Positions 26,578-36,279 of a stretch of 64,000 nt of DNA are shown here, in pieces. This stretch comes from Zeus faber (Eukaryota; Chordata; Actinopteri; Zeiformes; Zeidae). Position numbers and translations under genes: made by a program. The number at the start of each line of letters is the position of its first letter. Positions within the stretch are counted from its first letter, which is position 1. The stretch lies in the NCBI GenBank assembly GCA_960531495.1, contig OY482860.1, positions 15,374,106 to 15,438,105 on the forward strand. The letters run 5' to 3'. Under the pieces are notes generated by a model. The model saw nothing but the letters and a program-made list of their open reading frames with translations, had not been told where the DNA came from and made no database searches.

Positions 26578-27781
26578 GTCTATCTATCTATCTATCTGTC
26601 TGTCTGTCTGTCTATCTTAAGAATCTGTCCTAAAAAATAAAATTGTACCATGTGATTCATGTAATCCTTCCACATTTTGTCCAAACAAAACATGAATAGA
26701 AACCAAAAGCCGACATTAAGGTTGATAGAATTGGAGCCGGTCAGGGTTCTGCAGGGGGTCAGGGGTCAAACTCCTGCACCGTCACTCGGTACAAACTTCC
26801 CCTTCCCCCCTTGCAGGAATCAGAGCTGGATTCAGAATTCGGGGAAGAGGAGGCGAGGGGCGGCCGGAGAGAGCGCCGCTCGCCGTCCCTGGAAACGTAC
26901 GGCGCTCAGAGGGAGGAGCGGGCGTGCGACGTCTACTTCTCCAACCGGGAGTACTACTGGAGGCTGGAGGAGCTGAAGAGAGCCCACCTGAGGAACATGG
27001 CCGAGCTGGAGAACATGTACATCAGCCGGAGCGGCGGCGACGGTGTCAGGCGCGACTCGGGGGACGACGGCTTCCAGGAGAGTGGAAAAGCGCGAGGGGC
27101 CGGGAACGGCGGCAGGTCTGCAAGTCTCACCCCCCCCCCCCCCCCCCCCCCCCCCCTGGCCCCCATGTGGTACACGGGACAGATTAAAGCCTGCTTCACA
27201 CCCTAGCCCATAATCACACATGACGGTCTGACCTTCCTCCCTAGTGGCCGTTGGATAAACTGCGTCGGGGTTTTTCGCGTCAGAAGATAATGTCAGCGTA
27301 AAGCGGGAGAGCTCGTTTGGGGTCGAGGGGTTTGCTCAGCAGGACATTCGACCATGTTCCATGAATGAGGCTTTAAAAACTCCCTTTATACAAGTGTGTG
27401 CAAAGTGTGAAATTAAAAAAAGATTTATTGACAGCGAATGTGGCGACATAAAAGGTTCACGTTAATAACGTGACTTAATTACTTCATTTTAATCCCAGCT
27501 CCGATGAAAAGACTTCCGGTCGTACCGTCGGAGTTGAATAATAACATTTTAGCTGTTAATCAATTGGCATACAAATAATTGTGATTAATGAACATCTTTT
27601 TTTGTATAATTATATATCACTATTGAAATAAAGCACAGGCGCCTTATGAAGAAGAGCTTTTTTTTTTTTTTTTAATCAACGTCAAACATCGGAACGTGAA
27701 GATTTGGGCGTCTTTATCTTAATTTTCCTCAGCTCAACTGATGGAAATTCACCAGTTCAGCTTTTAATTCATCATATTCAT

Positions 27782-27825
<44 letters not shown>

Positions 27826-29001
27826 ATATTAAAAAATATAATAATCGTGACAGCTCTACCTCCCACTAATAAATAATAGTGATTGCAAACATTATTGTCC
27901 ACACTTCTATATTGGTAGTGTTGTCTATCACTTCACCAAAATATACTCTTGCAGGTCTCAAAACCATTGAAAAACATGCCGTTTCACAGTGCAAAATATA
28001 ATTGACCACCTTTCTTCACCATTCTGGAAGTGCAGTGAACATTATAATCACAGAGTAGAGTGTCTTTCGCCACGGTCCTGCACCTGTGGTGAGAGCTTCC
28101 CTAACGGCTCCGCTCTCCTCCTCAGTCTGGCGGAGGAGCTCGTCGGCCCCGCGCCCAACAGGAGGCTCCAGCGAATCAACTCCCAGGAGGAGCTGGACTT
28201 CCACGAGACGTCCAGCGGCTCGGACCAATCGGAGCTCTGTGCGCATGACGGCGTGGCCGAACTGGAGACGGAGATGGACGAATCGCCCGGAATCGCCGGC
28301 GCCTTCGGACGGTCAGAGGCGTTGAGTTTTGCCGCACGGCTTAAAATGATCTCAGGCGTAATGGCATCCCCGTCCATCTCATTTGCGTAGGATGAAAAAA
28401 ATATGAATTTTCCACCCTCAGAGAGATGCTGATGAACCCAGAAACGGCGCTAATCCGGAAGCAGCTTCGGTTCCTGTCCAAGGCTTCCTGCCTGAAGCCC
28501 GTGGGACGGCCGCTGCACCACCCGGCGGGCGTCGGCGCTCGCTCCTCCACCCAGGTCACGGTGCCCAAGCCCTTCCAGATGATGCTGAGGGAGGAGGAGA
28601 GGAAACGCCAGAGGGTGCGGACGCGCTCGGAGGTGGAGCTGGAGAACAGCCTGCTGCGGCGGGAGCTGGAGGAGCTCCGGGAATGCCGCAAGAAATTCCG
28701 TGCCAGCCCCGCTCCCGCCCACATACGCCTCCCCCTCTACGAGGCCATCAGCCGCCGGGCGTCGGGCGGGCGCGGCGGCTACACCCGCGGCACCGATCGT
28801 AGCCGCGACGACGCCGGACGCCGGGTCCCGTCTGCCGCTTCACCGCCGCCGTTTAGCTTCCTGGAGAGAGAGAGGAGGAAGAAGGAGGCGAGGATTGTGG
28901 CCGAGCTGGGGAATCTGGGCCCCAAAGAAGAGCGGGTGTTCAGAGCCAGGCCCCTGCCCAGCGCCGTGTATGGCCACAAGCAGAAGGGGGAGCGGAGGTA
29001 G
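24689..29001 (+). CDS. fam161a: FAM161A-like centrosomal/ciliary protein, four exons
   Basis: Exons 24689-24787, 26817-27115, 28126-28311 and 28422-29001 join in frame (99+299+186+580 bases) into 387 residues; intron phases 0, 2, 2 agree at every junction. The family is shown by [20 protein letters not shown], then [11 protein letters not shown] (exon 2), [17 protein letters not shown] and [20 protein letters not shown] (exon 4), and a late [11 protein letters not shown] motif, in the order seen in mammalian FAM161A (UPF0564 region). FAM161A is a microtubule-binding protein of the centrosome, basal body and photoreceptor connecting cilium (established). The RARP-YG block fits FAM161A better than FAM161B. 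Human FAM161A is about 660 residues, so this model ends early: either the TAG at 28999 is real or exon 4 splices at 28997/gtagtg to exons not recognised here. Charged, coiled-coil-like residues dominate. Confidence 0.8.
25280..25475 (-). mobile_element. MITE with a tggtggaaagtaacta-type terminus
   Basis: The right end reads agtatttgtacttagttact followed by ttccaccactg, a very common teleost hAT-type MITE end. Blocks tgtacttaagtac and gtagagtaaatgtcat before it belong to the same family. The left end is not resolved. Confidence 0.55.
26142..26212. repeat. (CTAT)n microsatellite
   Basis: About 17 tetranucleotide units; a second tract lies at 26495-26616. Confidence 0.97.
26213..26300 (-). mobile_element. 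Dispersed repeat family B tail, copy 1
   Basis: Begins agttcaagttcaagagatta and continues through tttgtcacatac, acatatatgcagtgaaatgt. On the minus strand it reads as a 3' retroelement tail, ...cactgcatat...gtgacaaataa, ending in short cttgaa repeats. Related copies are at 37125-37222, 45940-46030 and 62251-62400. Confidence 0.65.
26495..26616. repeat. (CTAT)n/(CTGT)n microsatellite
   Basis: CTAT units with some CTGT units at the right end. Confidence 0.97.
26817..27115 (+). CDS. fam161a: fam161a exon 2
   Basis: The acceptor is cccccttgcag after a C/T-rich tract. The exon carries the LEELKRAHL / ELENMY family signature. The donor inferred from phase, ggcag/gtctgc, is weak, and a C26 run starts 14 bases later. 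Confidence 0.8.
27116..28125 (+). other. fam161a intron 2
   Basis: C-run at the left, T-run at 27659-27673, (ATT)n at 27785-27826. No exon was recognised inside. Confidence 0.6.
27130..27155. repeat. C26 homopolymer just inside fam161a intron 2
   Basis: Starts 14 bases after the inferred donor at 27116. Such runs are length-unstable and often mis-assembled. Confidence 0.9.
28126..28311 (+). CDS. fam161a: fam161a exon 3
   Basis: Acceptor ctcctcctcag; donor ggacg/gtcaga. Encodes an acidic, serine-rich segment ([18 protein letters not shown]). Both phases match the neighbouring exons. Confidence 0.75.
28422..29001 (+). CDS. fam161a: fam161a exon 4 (UPF0564 region)
   Basis: Acceptor ttccaccctcag. 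Contains [12 protein letters not shown], the [15 protein letters not shown] block, [15 protein letters not shown] and [11 protein letters not shown]. The stop TAG at 28999-29001 overlaps a possible donor (gcggag/gtagtg), so the last codons are uncertain. Confidence 0.85.
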
Positions 29002-31079
29002 TGATGGGTGGGGTGGCGCAACTCAACCTAACCCATCCTCTTCTAATCTTTCACACCTCATTTTTATAAAATTATTCCAAAAGCCTCTATTTGCAGTGGC
29101 TCTCCACGTGCAGTCTGGGGACCCCCAGGGGTCCTCAAGAGGTTCCAAGCGGGGCCCCGGCAAAACGAAACGATCGTTAAACTTCACCATTATTTCATTA
29201 ACAAGACATCAGCACCCCTTGAGAATGTACAATATTAACTCTTTTGATCCTGTTATCTTTGCGGCTACCTGTATAAAATAGACAGGTGCGGCAGTTTAGA
29301 CGAAGTCGTATCAACAATAAAAAAATCTTCTCAGATTCCCACTCACCCTATCCACGGTGGACGGCAGTGACGCCGGCCTTGAGACAGTGCTAGAGCGCTC
29401 CGGGGGGGAAATGAGAGACAGTCGGATGTGTGCGTCTGACCCTGAACCCCTAGAATCTCACGCTTGCAATGTCTGTCCGTCCCTGCCTACGGGCAGATAA
29501 CTAGCAGCCTCTGCAAGTTAAAGTGTGAATCCGTAAGATTCGTTTGTGGAAAATCCCATATATGGGAGTTCACCCATATTTTATTTTATTAGAAACAGCC
29601 GTTCAATGTGTTTTTTATTTATGTATGTGCTACTCTACATGACATTTTCCGTTGTCAGTGGCACAGTCCGCTGCCTACCCTTGTGAGAGAATGCACCGAT
29701 CGGGCCAACATGAAAGATATGAAGGTTATATCAGCTGCGGTGCACTTGATAAACCAACGCGGCGAGTTGTGGGATGCAATTCTGGGAATCCACCGCGGAC
29801 AATGTTACGGATTGGCACTTTAAAGTGATTACCAGTCAGCCTGTGATCGGTGTGTGACACGTGGGTTTCAGTTTGCTCCGTATGTCATAGACACTCATAA
29901 GTCTTAGCGATGCATGTTTGTATGTCTCATCACAGGACCCCGAGGGTGTCATTTTGTAGTTTGCATGACTTTACCAGATGTGTTTCTAAACTGCCAACTT
30001 CATTTTTTTTTTACATTTCCAATATTGGTTTCAATTCAAATTCAATTCATGTGGCGTTGTAGAATGCATGTATTTTGAAGGAATTAATTTACCCTACTGT
30101 TGATATACTTACAATATATCAAGTTACAATGTGTCGTACTTTGCCATTTTATAATAAAGCACATTATTATATAATAAAACTCCAGAAGTCCATCGTTGCT
30201 TTTTTGCTTTTTGTTTGTTTTGTTTTGTTTAAAAAAAAAAAAAGCAAATTTGAATTATGACTTCATATTATCTCCTCTTCTCTTCTCTCTGAACTATAAG
30301 CACACTTGCTTGACTGAGGCCGCGCAGTGAGCCTTCGGCTCTGACATCTGATAGGCTGCCATAATCATGTGACACGGAAGACCATCTAAAATACGACCGG
30401 GCTGGTTTTCACACATAAATTGAATGCCTAAAACTCTCAGAAGTGAAAAAAAATTGCATGTTTTGTATTAGCACAGTGCTACCGCGATATTTTAAAAAGT
30501 ATCGACTCCAAAATATCTACGTACCTATCGGCGGGTATCGAAGTATCAATACCAGAGTATCGATACGCCCATCCCTAGTTCCTAGTTAGTAATGTATATA
30601 AATACATTCATGTAATGTAGACTGTAGTATACACACATATAGTTTTGATGTCGAGGATTAGTTCAATCTGTAATGTTATATCGAATATATACTGTATATA
30701 TATTTACTCACAATTAAATAATAAATAATAATACAATGGGGTATAATACAATGAGGGTATAATACAATGAAATAATTTTGCATAATGTGCACAGTGCATG
30801 GCTCCAGGAGTGATTGGCAGGGAAAACCCCATTTGTCCCAGCAGGAAAACCTGCCAACATCCGTATTACTTGAACGTGTGGACGGCATTCACTCACCACC
30901 TGGACCATTTACAATAAAAGAGCAAACTAGCGCAGCGTAATTTCTTAGCAGTGTCTCCCTGGGTGTGATACTGGATCTCGCAGCTTTTTAGCTCTTAACC
31001 TCATGCGAGGTGTGCTGACTTTGCCGTTGCGATCTCTCTTGAACCCTGGTCAACTAGATGCAGTCATCGTGGATGAGGA
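29002..31079. other. Sequence downstream of fam161a
   Basis: A candidate poly(A) signal AATAAA lies at 29316-29321. A fragment near 29115-29160 (gtctggggacccccaggggt) resembles a hAT end. A MITE-like stretch at about 30480-30578 ends tatcgatacgcccatcccta. Further fam161a exons were sought and not recognised. Confidence 0.45.
29316..29321 (+). terminator. Candidate poly(A) signal of fam161a
   Basis: First canonical AATAAA after the stop codon, 315 bases downstream. No other support. Confidence 0.3.
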
Positions 31080-31730
31080 GGTCGGGGTCCTGGTGCTGGG
31101 GAAGGGGGTCCATACCTACAGCAACATAGGTGTCACCACCTTTCTCCTGTCGCTTGTATTTCTGGTTTTCCCAACGCGGTTATGATGCATTTTCCACGAG
31201 AGTACGAATGCATGGTATACAACAACATCTACATACAACTAACAGAGCAGCAATGATAGCAACATTGATTAAGCATGATAGAATGAGGCCTTTTCATTTG
31301 GAAAACATAGAGTCAAACCAACCAGTGATGTGCTCATCTATTCCTGCTTTTTCTTCCTTTTTCAATTCCTCCTACTGGTTCCTGTGTTTATAAGCACATT
31401 ACTCCATGCCCCACAATCAATATGGGTACCTTTAACATCGTCCAGCCAGCAGTCACTTGTTCGTCTGGGGTTGGTGGAACACACATATTTCTCATTCCAC
31501 TGGTACTGCTCCTGCCCTGTGGAATCACAGTTTATTATGGAACAGAAATCAACCTTGAATGCCAGGGTTTGTCCTTCATAGGCCTGAATGACAGGAACTG
31601 TTTCTTTCGTTCAGCCCCACTCTGCGACCTTTGTCTTATACTGGTCATACGATAATTGGGGTCCCACTTGGTAAGAATATGTATACTGTGTAGCGTCCAG
31701 GACTTCTACTAGGGCAAACAAGAAAAACTA
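31080..31730 (-). pseudogene. Retroviral envelope remnant with internal deletion
   Basis: 31730-31390 reads as cysteine-containing surface-subunit-like sequence with an in-frame stop near 31605. 31350-31180 reads as the end of a transmembrane subunit: a hydrophobic helix followed by a cysteine cluster, with stops before and after the helix. The fusion peptide and ectodomain are missing. Confidence 0.6.
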
Positions 31731-31799
31731 TTTCCACATGGTTAATTACAGAATGCTTGTGTCTTTCAGCTGGATCCTCATTTTTGTGAGAGTTCTTAC

Positions 31800-32844
31800 A
31801 GGTGGGGTGGCAGGGGCGCAGTGGGAGAGGTGGTGCCAGAGAGCACCAGTTTCACCTTTGACCTTTACTGCATGTGAGGTGGCCAACACTACCTCCCAAG
31901 GTCCAGTCCACCTTGGCTTGGGCTACCTCGTTTGTGGACCTTGATGTGGACCCAGTCTCCGGGACTGACCACCACGGGTGTGGGGCAGTCTGGGGCAGTG
32001 TTCTTGACCTGTGAATACAAAACTCGAGATACTGCGGTCAGTGCTTTGACAAATTCAGAAAAACTTTCCTGGAAATCATCAAAAGCGGGTGATTTAGCTG
32101 GTATTTTGTGAGGACCTGGCATGGGGCAGCCTGTCAATATCTCGTGTGGGCTAAGATGTGTTTGACTATGGGGAGAGGCTTGCATGGACATTAATGCTAG
32201 GGGCAGGGCATCTACCCACGTTAGTCTAGTCGTTTTCGTGATGTTCTCTCGTGACATACTGAGTTGCTGTTTTGTCTCTTCCAGCACCTTGGCCATTTTT
32301 TCTTTCAACGTCTGGTTTGCCCTTTCCACTAGGCCTTGTGACTGGGGGTGATAGACTGAACCATAGATAGGAGAGGGAGGGAGATACCTAATGCCTGTTC
32401 TACCTGTCTGAGTTTGTCGCTGATAAAATGAGATCCATTGTCCGAGCAGATAACTGTGGGGTAACCCCACCGATGAATGAGTTCTTTCCTAAACCATTTA
32501 ATCGCTGATTCTGCATCCTCTCTTTTGCAGGGGACTGCCTTTACCCAAATGGAGAATCGATCTACCATCATGAGTAGGTATCTGTACCCTTGCACTCTGT
32601 TGTCCCTGCCCATGTCTGTGTAATCTATGCATATTTCTCTGAAGGAGTAGGGATGCCACCAGTCATGTTTGAGCCTGTTGGTGGTTCTTTTGGGTCCTTC
32701 ATGAGTCTGTCCATGTGCGTTCTTGATGAGGTAGACCAGGAGTGTGGCCGGTGCTACTGGGCGGCCATCGTGGCTTCTCCATAGGTCGCTGGTGCATGTA
32801 GCTCCTTTCTTCTGGTGTTTGGCCTTCCCAATGAGTTGTTTCAA
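31800..32844 (-). pseudogene. Retroviral integrase, frameshifted
   Basis: Two main frames: 32844-32400 and 32430-31889. Visible parts: an HGQTH half of the zinc-binding domain (the CC half appears deleted); first catalytic Asp in CIDYTDMG; second Asp in CSDNGSHF; catalytic Glu in the second frame in QGLVERANQTLKEK. The C-terminal domain ends in a third frame with a WHHLSHC-type motif near 31830, as in gammaretroviruses. All three acidic catalytic residues survive but lie in different frames, so no intact integrase can be made. Confidence 0.85.
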
Positions 32845-33020
32845 TCTTATGAACGCTTCCTCCGCACTTGTGGTCCAGTTGAGTGATGCCTTGAGGTTCC
32901 GATGGCCAGCTTCCTCAATGAGTTTGCGCAGGGGAACAGTCCCAGGAATGCTAGCATTTGCTGCACGGTGGTGGGTTTAGGGTACTGGAGCATTGCCTGT
33001 TGTCTTTCTGGGTTGATGTT
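32845..33020 (-). pseudogene. Retroviral reverse transcriptase fragment
   Basis: A short piece of the thumb/connection region: QQAMLQYPKPTTVQQMLAFL, then, in another frame, a TSAEEAFIRLKQLIG-like segment. The polymerase active site is absent, showing a large internal deletion between gag and pol. Confidence 0.65.
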
Positions 33021-33049
33021 TCTCTTATCTCCGATCCTTTTTTCCTAGC

Positions 33050-33890
33050 AATACCACTTCTGTGCTGCTTTTTCCTTTTTATTACTACGGGGGTATGTGT
33101 AGGTGTGGGCTGACTTCGGGTCTTGTGTTTTTCTTGGGGTTGTCCTTTGGCTGTAGCGTCGGCAGGGGGTGCTATGAGATGAACATGGCTTGTGTTGGCG
33201 TCCTCTGGTGGTGGGCCACGTTGTCCAGTCAGTGTGACAGCTGCGCGGCTAACCCTTGTGATACATTTTTCTTTTTCCTTTCTTGATGCCTTTTTGTGGT
33301 TTGTAAAAATGGCAGTTGTTCTCCGTATTAGAGGAGAGAAACTCTTCGTCGTCCAGATCGGCAGGGGGCGATGTCTGATCATTGTCCTCGTTCTCACTGT
33401 CAGATGGCTTTGGGGAGGGCTGTACTCGAAAATGGATTTGGATCAGGGCCTTCCATTACTAATACGGGTGCTTGTATTGCTGGTGGGGGTGGGGTGGCTA
33501 TCTTCTGGTCACTCAGCACAGGGGGCGCTGTTGCTTCAGGTGTGTGCTCTGTCTTAGGGTTGTAGGGAGGGGCGGGTTCAGGTGTGTTTCTTCATGGGCC
33601 AGCAGGGAGGGGTAGAGGGACGGGGTGGTGTGTGGTTGGAGTGAGGTGTGACCTTGGGGATGGGTTCGGGGAGGGGCGGTAACTTGTCTTCTTGAGGGGG
33701 GTAGGGTTCTTTCTCGGCTTCTACCACTTTCATGATTGCGGCATTTTTGATTTTATTGCAATGTTCGACAATCATCAGCGCCCATCGTGCGCGCTGCTTG
33801 TCGAACTTGCGCTTCACTTCCGCTTCAGCCAGCAGTCTTTTTTCTTCCTCTATCACCTTGGTGCCTCTCACCCTTAAATAAATCACCGAC
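33050..33890 (-). pseudogene. Retroviral gag-like remnant
   Basis: Spread over at least three frames with breaks near 33580 and 33400. The first part (33886-33578) is a charged helix-rich segment followed by proline-rich text (PPLPEPIPKV, PPRPSTPP). The next frame has PAPPYNPKTEHT and another proline/serine-rich acidic stretch. This matches the matrix-to-p12-like layout of gammaretroviral Gag; capsid and zinc-knuckle sequence is not recognisable. Confidence 0.6.
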
Positions 33891-33921
33891 TATCGACTAC
33901 CTATCTGAAGCCTGAGTTTAA

Positions 33922-34109
33922 CATTTTTCATCGCCAGACATCACTCAGTTTAGGCACACTGGAGGTCTTTCAACAAACAGGCCTAAACGGAATTCTGAAT
34001 TACTTTGCAAGTTAAACACTGTTCATCACCAAAACTTTGCTCAGTTTCGGCACACTGGGTGAACAAACGGGCCCAAACGGTACATGGAATTACTTAGCTA
34101 GTTAACACA
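33922..34109 (-). repeat. Two-copy 97-bp tandem repeat next to gag
   Basis: Copies start near 33922 and 34020 and share ctcagttt-ggcacact, aacaaac-ggcc-aaacgg and aattactt-gc-agtta. They lie just upstream of gag on the minus strand, where a retroviral leader would be. Confidence 0.6.
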
Positions 34110-35558
34110 CCGCCACTTCAAAGGGGCTTGACCCGTTCTCTTAACTTCCTTTACTACTGTTCCCCTCAAACAATCCAATTTCTTGTCTCCACAGTATTTA
34201 ACAATCATTATTCATGCATCATTCAACAATACATCCCCAAAAACCACAAAGTTGTTCGTCCAGCCTTAAACAGTACAACAATTCCGTAAGGTAAGTTTGT
34301 GGAAAAATCCAATATTTGATTATTATCCCATATTTATTTCGCTGCCACGTTATAAGAATAAAATGAATAAAAGGAGACTGTAACAGAGGACTGTAACATC
34401 TGTGTATTAGCAAATGACATAAATAGCACGTGAAAATATATGATATTCTACCTAAGTATGTTTTCCCCCCGTTAAATTAATAATTAATTTACTTATTTAT
34501 TTTTATAAAAAAAAAAAAAAGTTTCACAATAAAAAAACAATTAAACAAGTAGGTTATCTTCGTGCAGAATAGGTAGAGTATAAAACCGTATTTTTCCACA
34601 CATAAATATTAATAGTAAAATAACTTAATGAAAGAAAAAACACGTAAAGTTGTATCAAAATAACTGTCACTTAAACAAATAGCATGACAGATATGTCTGT
34701 AAAACGTAGTAAAAAAAAGAAGAATCGGGTCGTTGGTGACCGAGCATTAGCATATACGCAAGCAACACACTCACAGACACACTCACACCTCAGGGAAAAT
34801 CCAAGATGAACTTCCATGTGATGGCGCTCTTCTTCAGCCTTTTCTCTAAGTAAACACTATGAAAGTTGCAAATCTGTTGCAAAACCCGAGAGCTTGTAGA
34901 ATTGGATGAGATCCTGTAGCGCAAGAATCTGAACTTGTATATTAGAATTTTCACTCATAAAACATACAACTCATCAAATATCCACACACCTGTGTTCTGA
35001 CTTTGAGGTGATGGTTCAATAGCTTTTGTTGTCACACGAATGAAATAGAACGCTAAAACAAAAGCTTCTAACAAGTTCTTATTTTATTATGAAGAAGAAT
35101 AATGATGAATTAACACTATTTATCTTTTGTCTTAAAACGATTGTTATCTGAAACAATAAATATATCTGTATTGGGCACTGGGCAGTGTTGAGTGGCTCAG
35201 TCTATGTTTAAAGTCTCAAATTTCGTCATAGGTAGTTAATATTAAGGCTAAAATGACTAAGTGTTCAAAGTCAACAAAATGGCACTTACTGTGGTGATGT
35301 TATTGCAAATGGTTTTATATTGCCCTACGCCATATGCATACTGTCGTGGTTTCCAAAATCTTTTTCAGCCGAGGACCCCTCTGTATGACAGAAAAGTAAA
35401 CCTGTGTACTCCCTCATGTATTTCGCGATGTGCGCTCCGACCTCGCTGATAAAAGGGGCACCATGGGGCTCGGGCAACCTCCGTCCCCCTCTGCACCTGC
35501 CTGACGGTGGCGAGGAGGTGAACATGGCGGGATTGGTAAATCCAAAAGGAGATACGTA
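34110..35558. other. Intergenic, AT-rich
   Basis: No exon seen. A stretch at 35345-35400 (aaaatctttttcagccgagg acccctc) resembles a decayed hAT end. Confidence 0.45.
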
Positions 35559-35725
35559 CACTGATCAGCCACAACATTAAAACCACCACTAATAACCACT
35601 CATTTTGTGTAGCTCCCCCTCGTGCCGCCAAAACAGCTCTGACCCGTGGAGGCATGGACTCCACCAGAACTCTGCAGGCGTCCTGTGGTATCTGGCACCC
35701 AGACGTTGGAAGCGGATCCTTTTAG
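35559..35725 (-). mobile_element. Single end of a Tc1-like element
   Basis: Starts cactgatcagccacaacatt, the same terminus as the element at 21881, and encodes on the minus strand the transposase C-terminus VRAVLAARGG. It stops where a hAT-type end begins, so the rest was lost or replaced. Confidence 0.75.
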
Positions 35726-36010
35726 TCAGGGCTGTCAAACCCATTTTAGCTCAGGGGCCACATACAGCCCAATTTGATCTCAAGTGGGCTGAACCAGTTA
35801 AGTCATAGCATAATAACCTACATACAATGATAACTTCTTTTTATTCAAGTGCAAAAAAGTACAAGTACACTCTGAAAATGTTCACATTTAATGAACTATC
35901 TTTTTTACAAAACATTATGAACCTGAAAAAAAAAAAAGTGCAATTTCAAACAAAACCTTTAGCTGGAGGTATCTGGAACTAAACAATATAATATTTCACT
36001 GTTTGATCAA
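35726..36010. mobile_element. hAT-type element fragment
   Basis: Opens with cagggctgtcaaacccattt then tagctcaggggccacataca and ctcaagtgggctgaaccag, a text found at one end of a widespread hAT family in fish. The other terminus is not seen. Confidence 0.6.
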
Positions 36011-36279
36011 AACAACTTGTCAAGATCTAGAAATTATTTTCAATTTACATTAATTTCCATATCTGTGTAGAAATCCTGACCACCTGGACCCGACACACCA
36101 CACCAAACAAACTCAAGTAGGAACTATTAAGGAAGAACGTTAAGTTATCCCCCTGTCTTTTAAATGTATACAATTTATACATAAAAAATACATAAAAGCT
36201 GTGGCAGTGCATGAACAATAGAGTTCCACCAAACCAAACCCTTTTGTACTGAAGCTGCTGACTGACATTATATTGCACG

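Larger units (their letters stand above)
24788..26816 (+). other. fam161a intron 1
   Basis: AT-rich. Carries a LINE-type 3' tail (aaaaagtgctttttaaataaag, about 25235-25260), a MITE end at 25280-25475, a T-run at 25928-25950, (CTAT)n tracts at 26142-26212 and 26495-26616, and a family B tail at 26213-26300. Confidence 0.6.
31080..33890 (-). mobile_element. Degenerate endogenous retrovirus, gammaretrovirus-like pol
   Basis: Reading right to left on the minus strand: gag-like, a scrap of reverse transcriptase, integrase, env. Order and content are retroviral, but protease, most of the polymerase and RNase H are missing, several frameshifts and stops interrupt every gene, and env lacks its middle. 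No paired LTRs were recognised. The copy is old and defective. Confidence 0.8.

Noticed and set aside
29608-29823. 71-codon open frame as a further fam161a exon
   Set aside because: Does not resemble the KLKEEE-LYR region expected next and lacks an acceptor of suitable phase.
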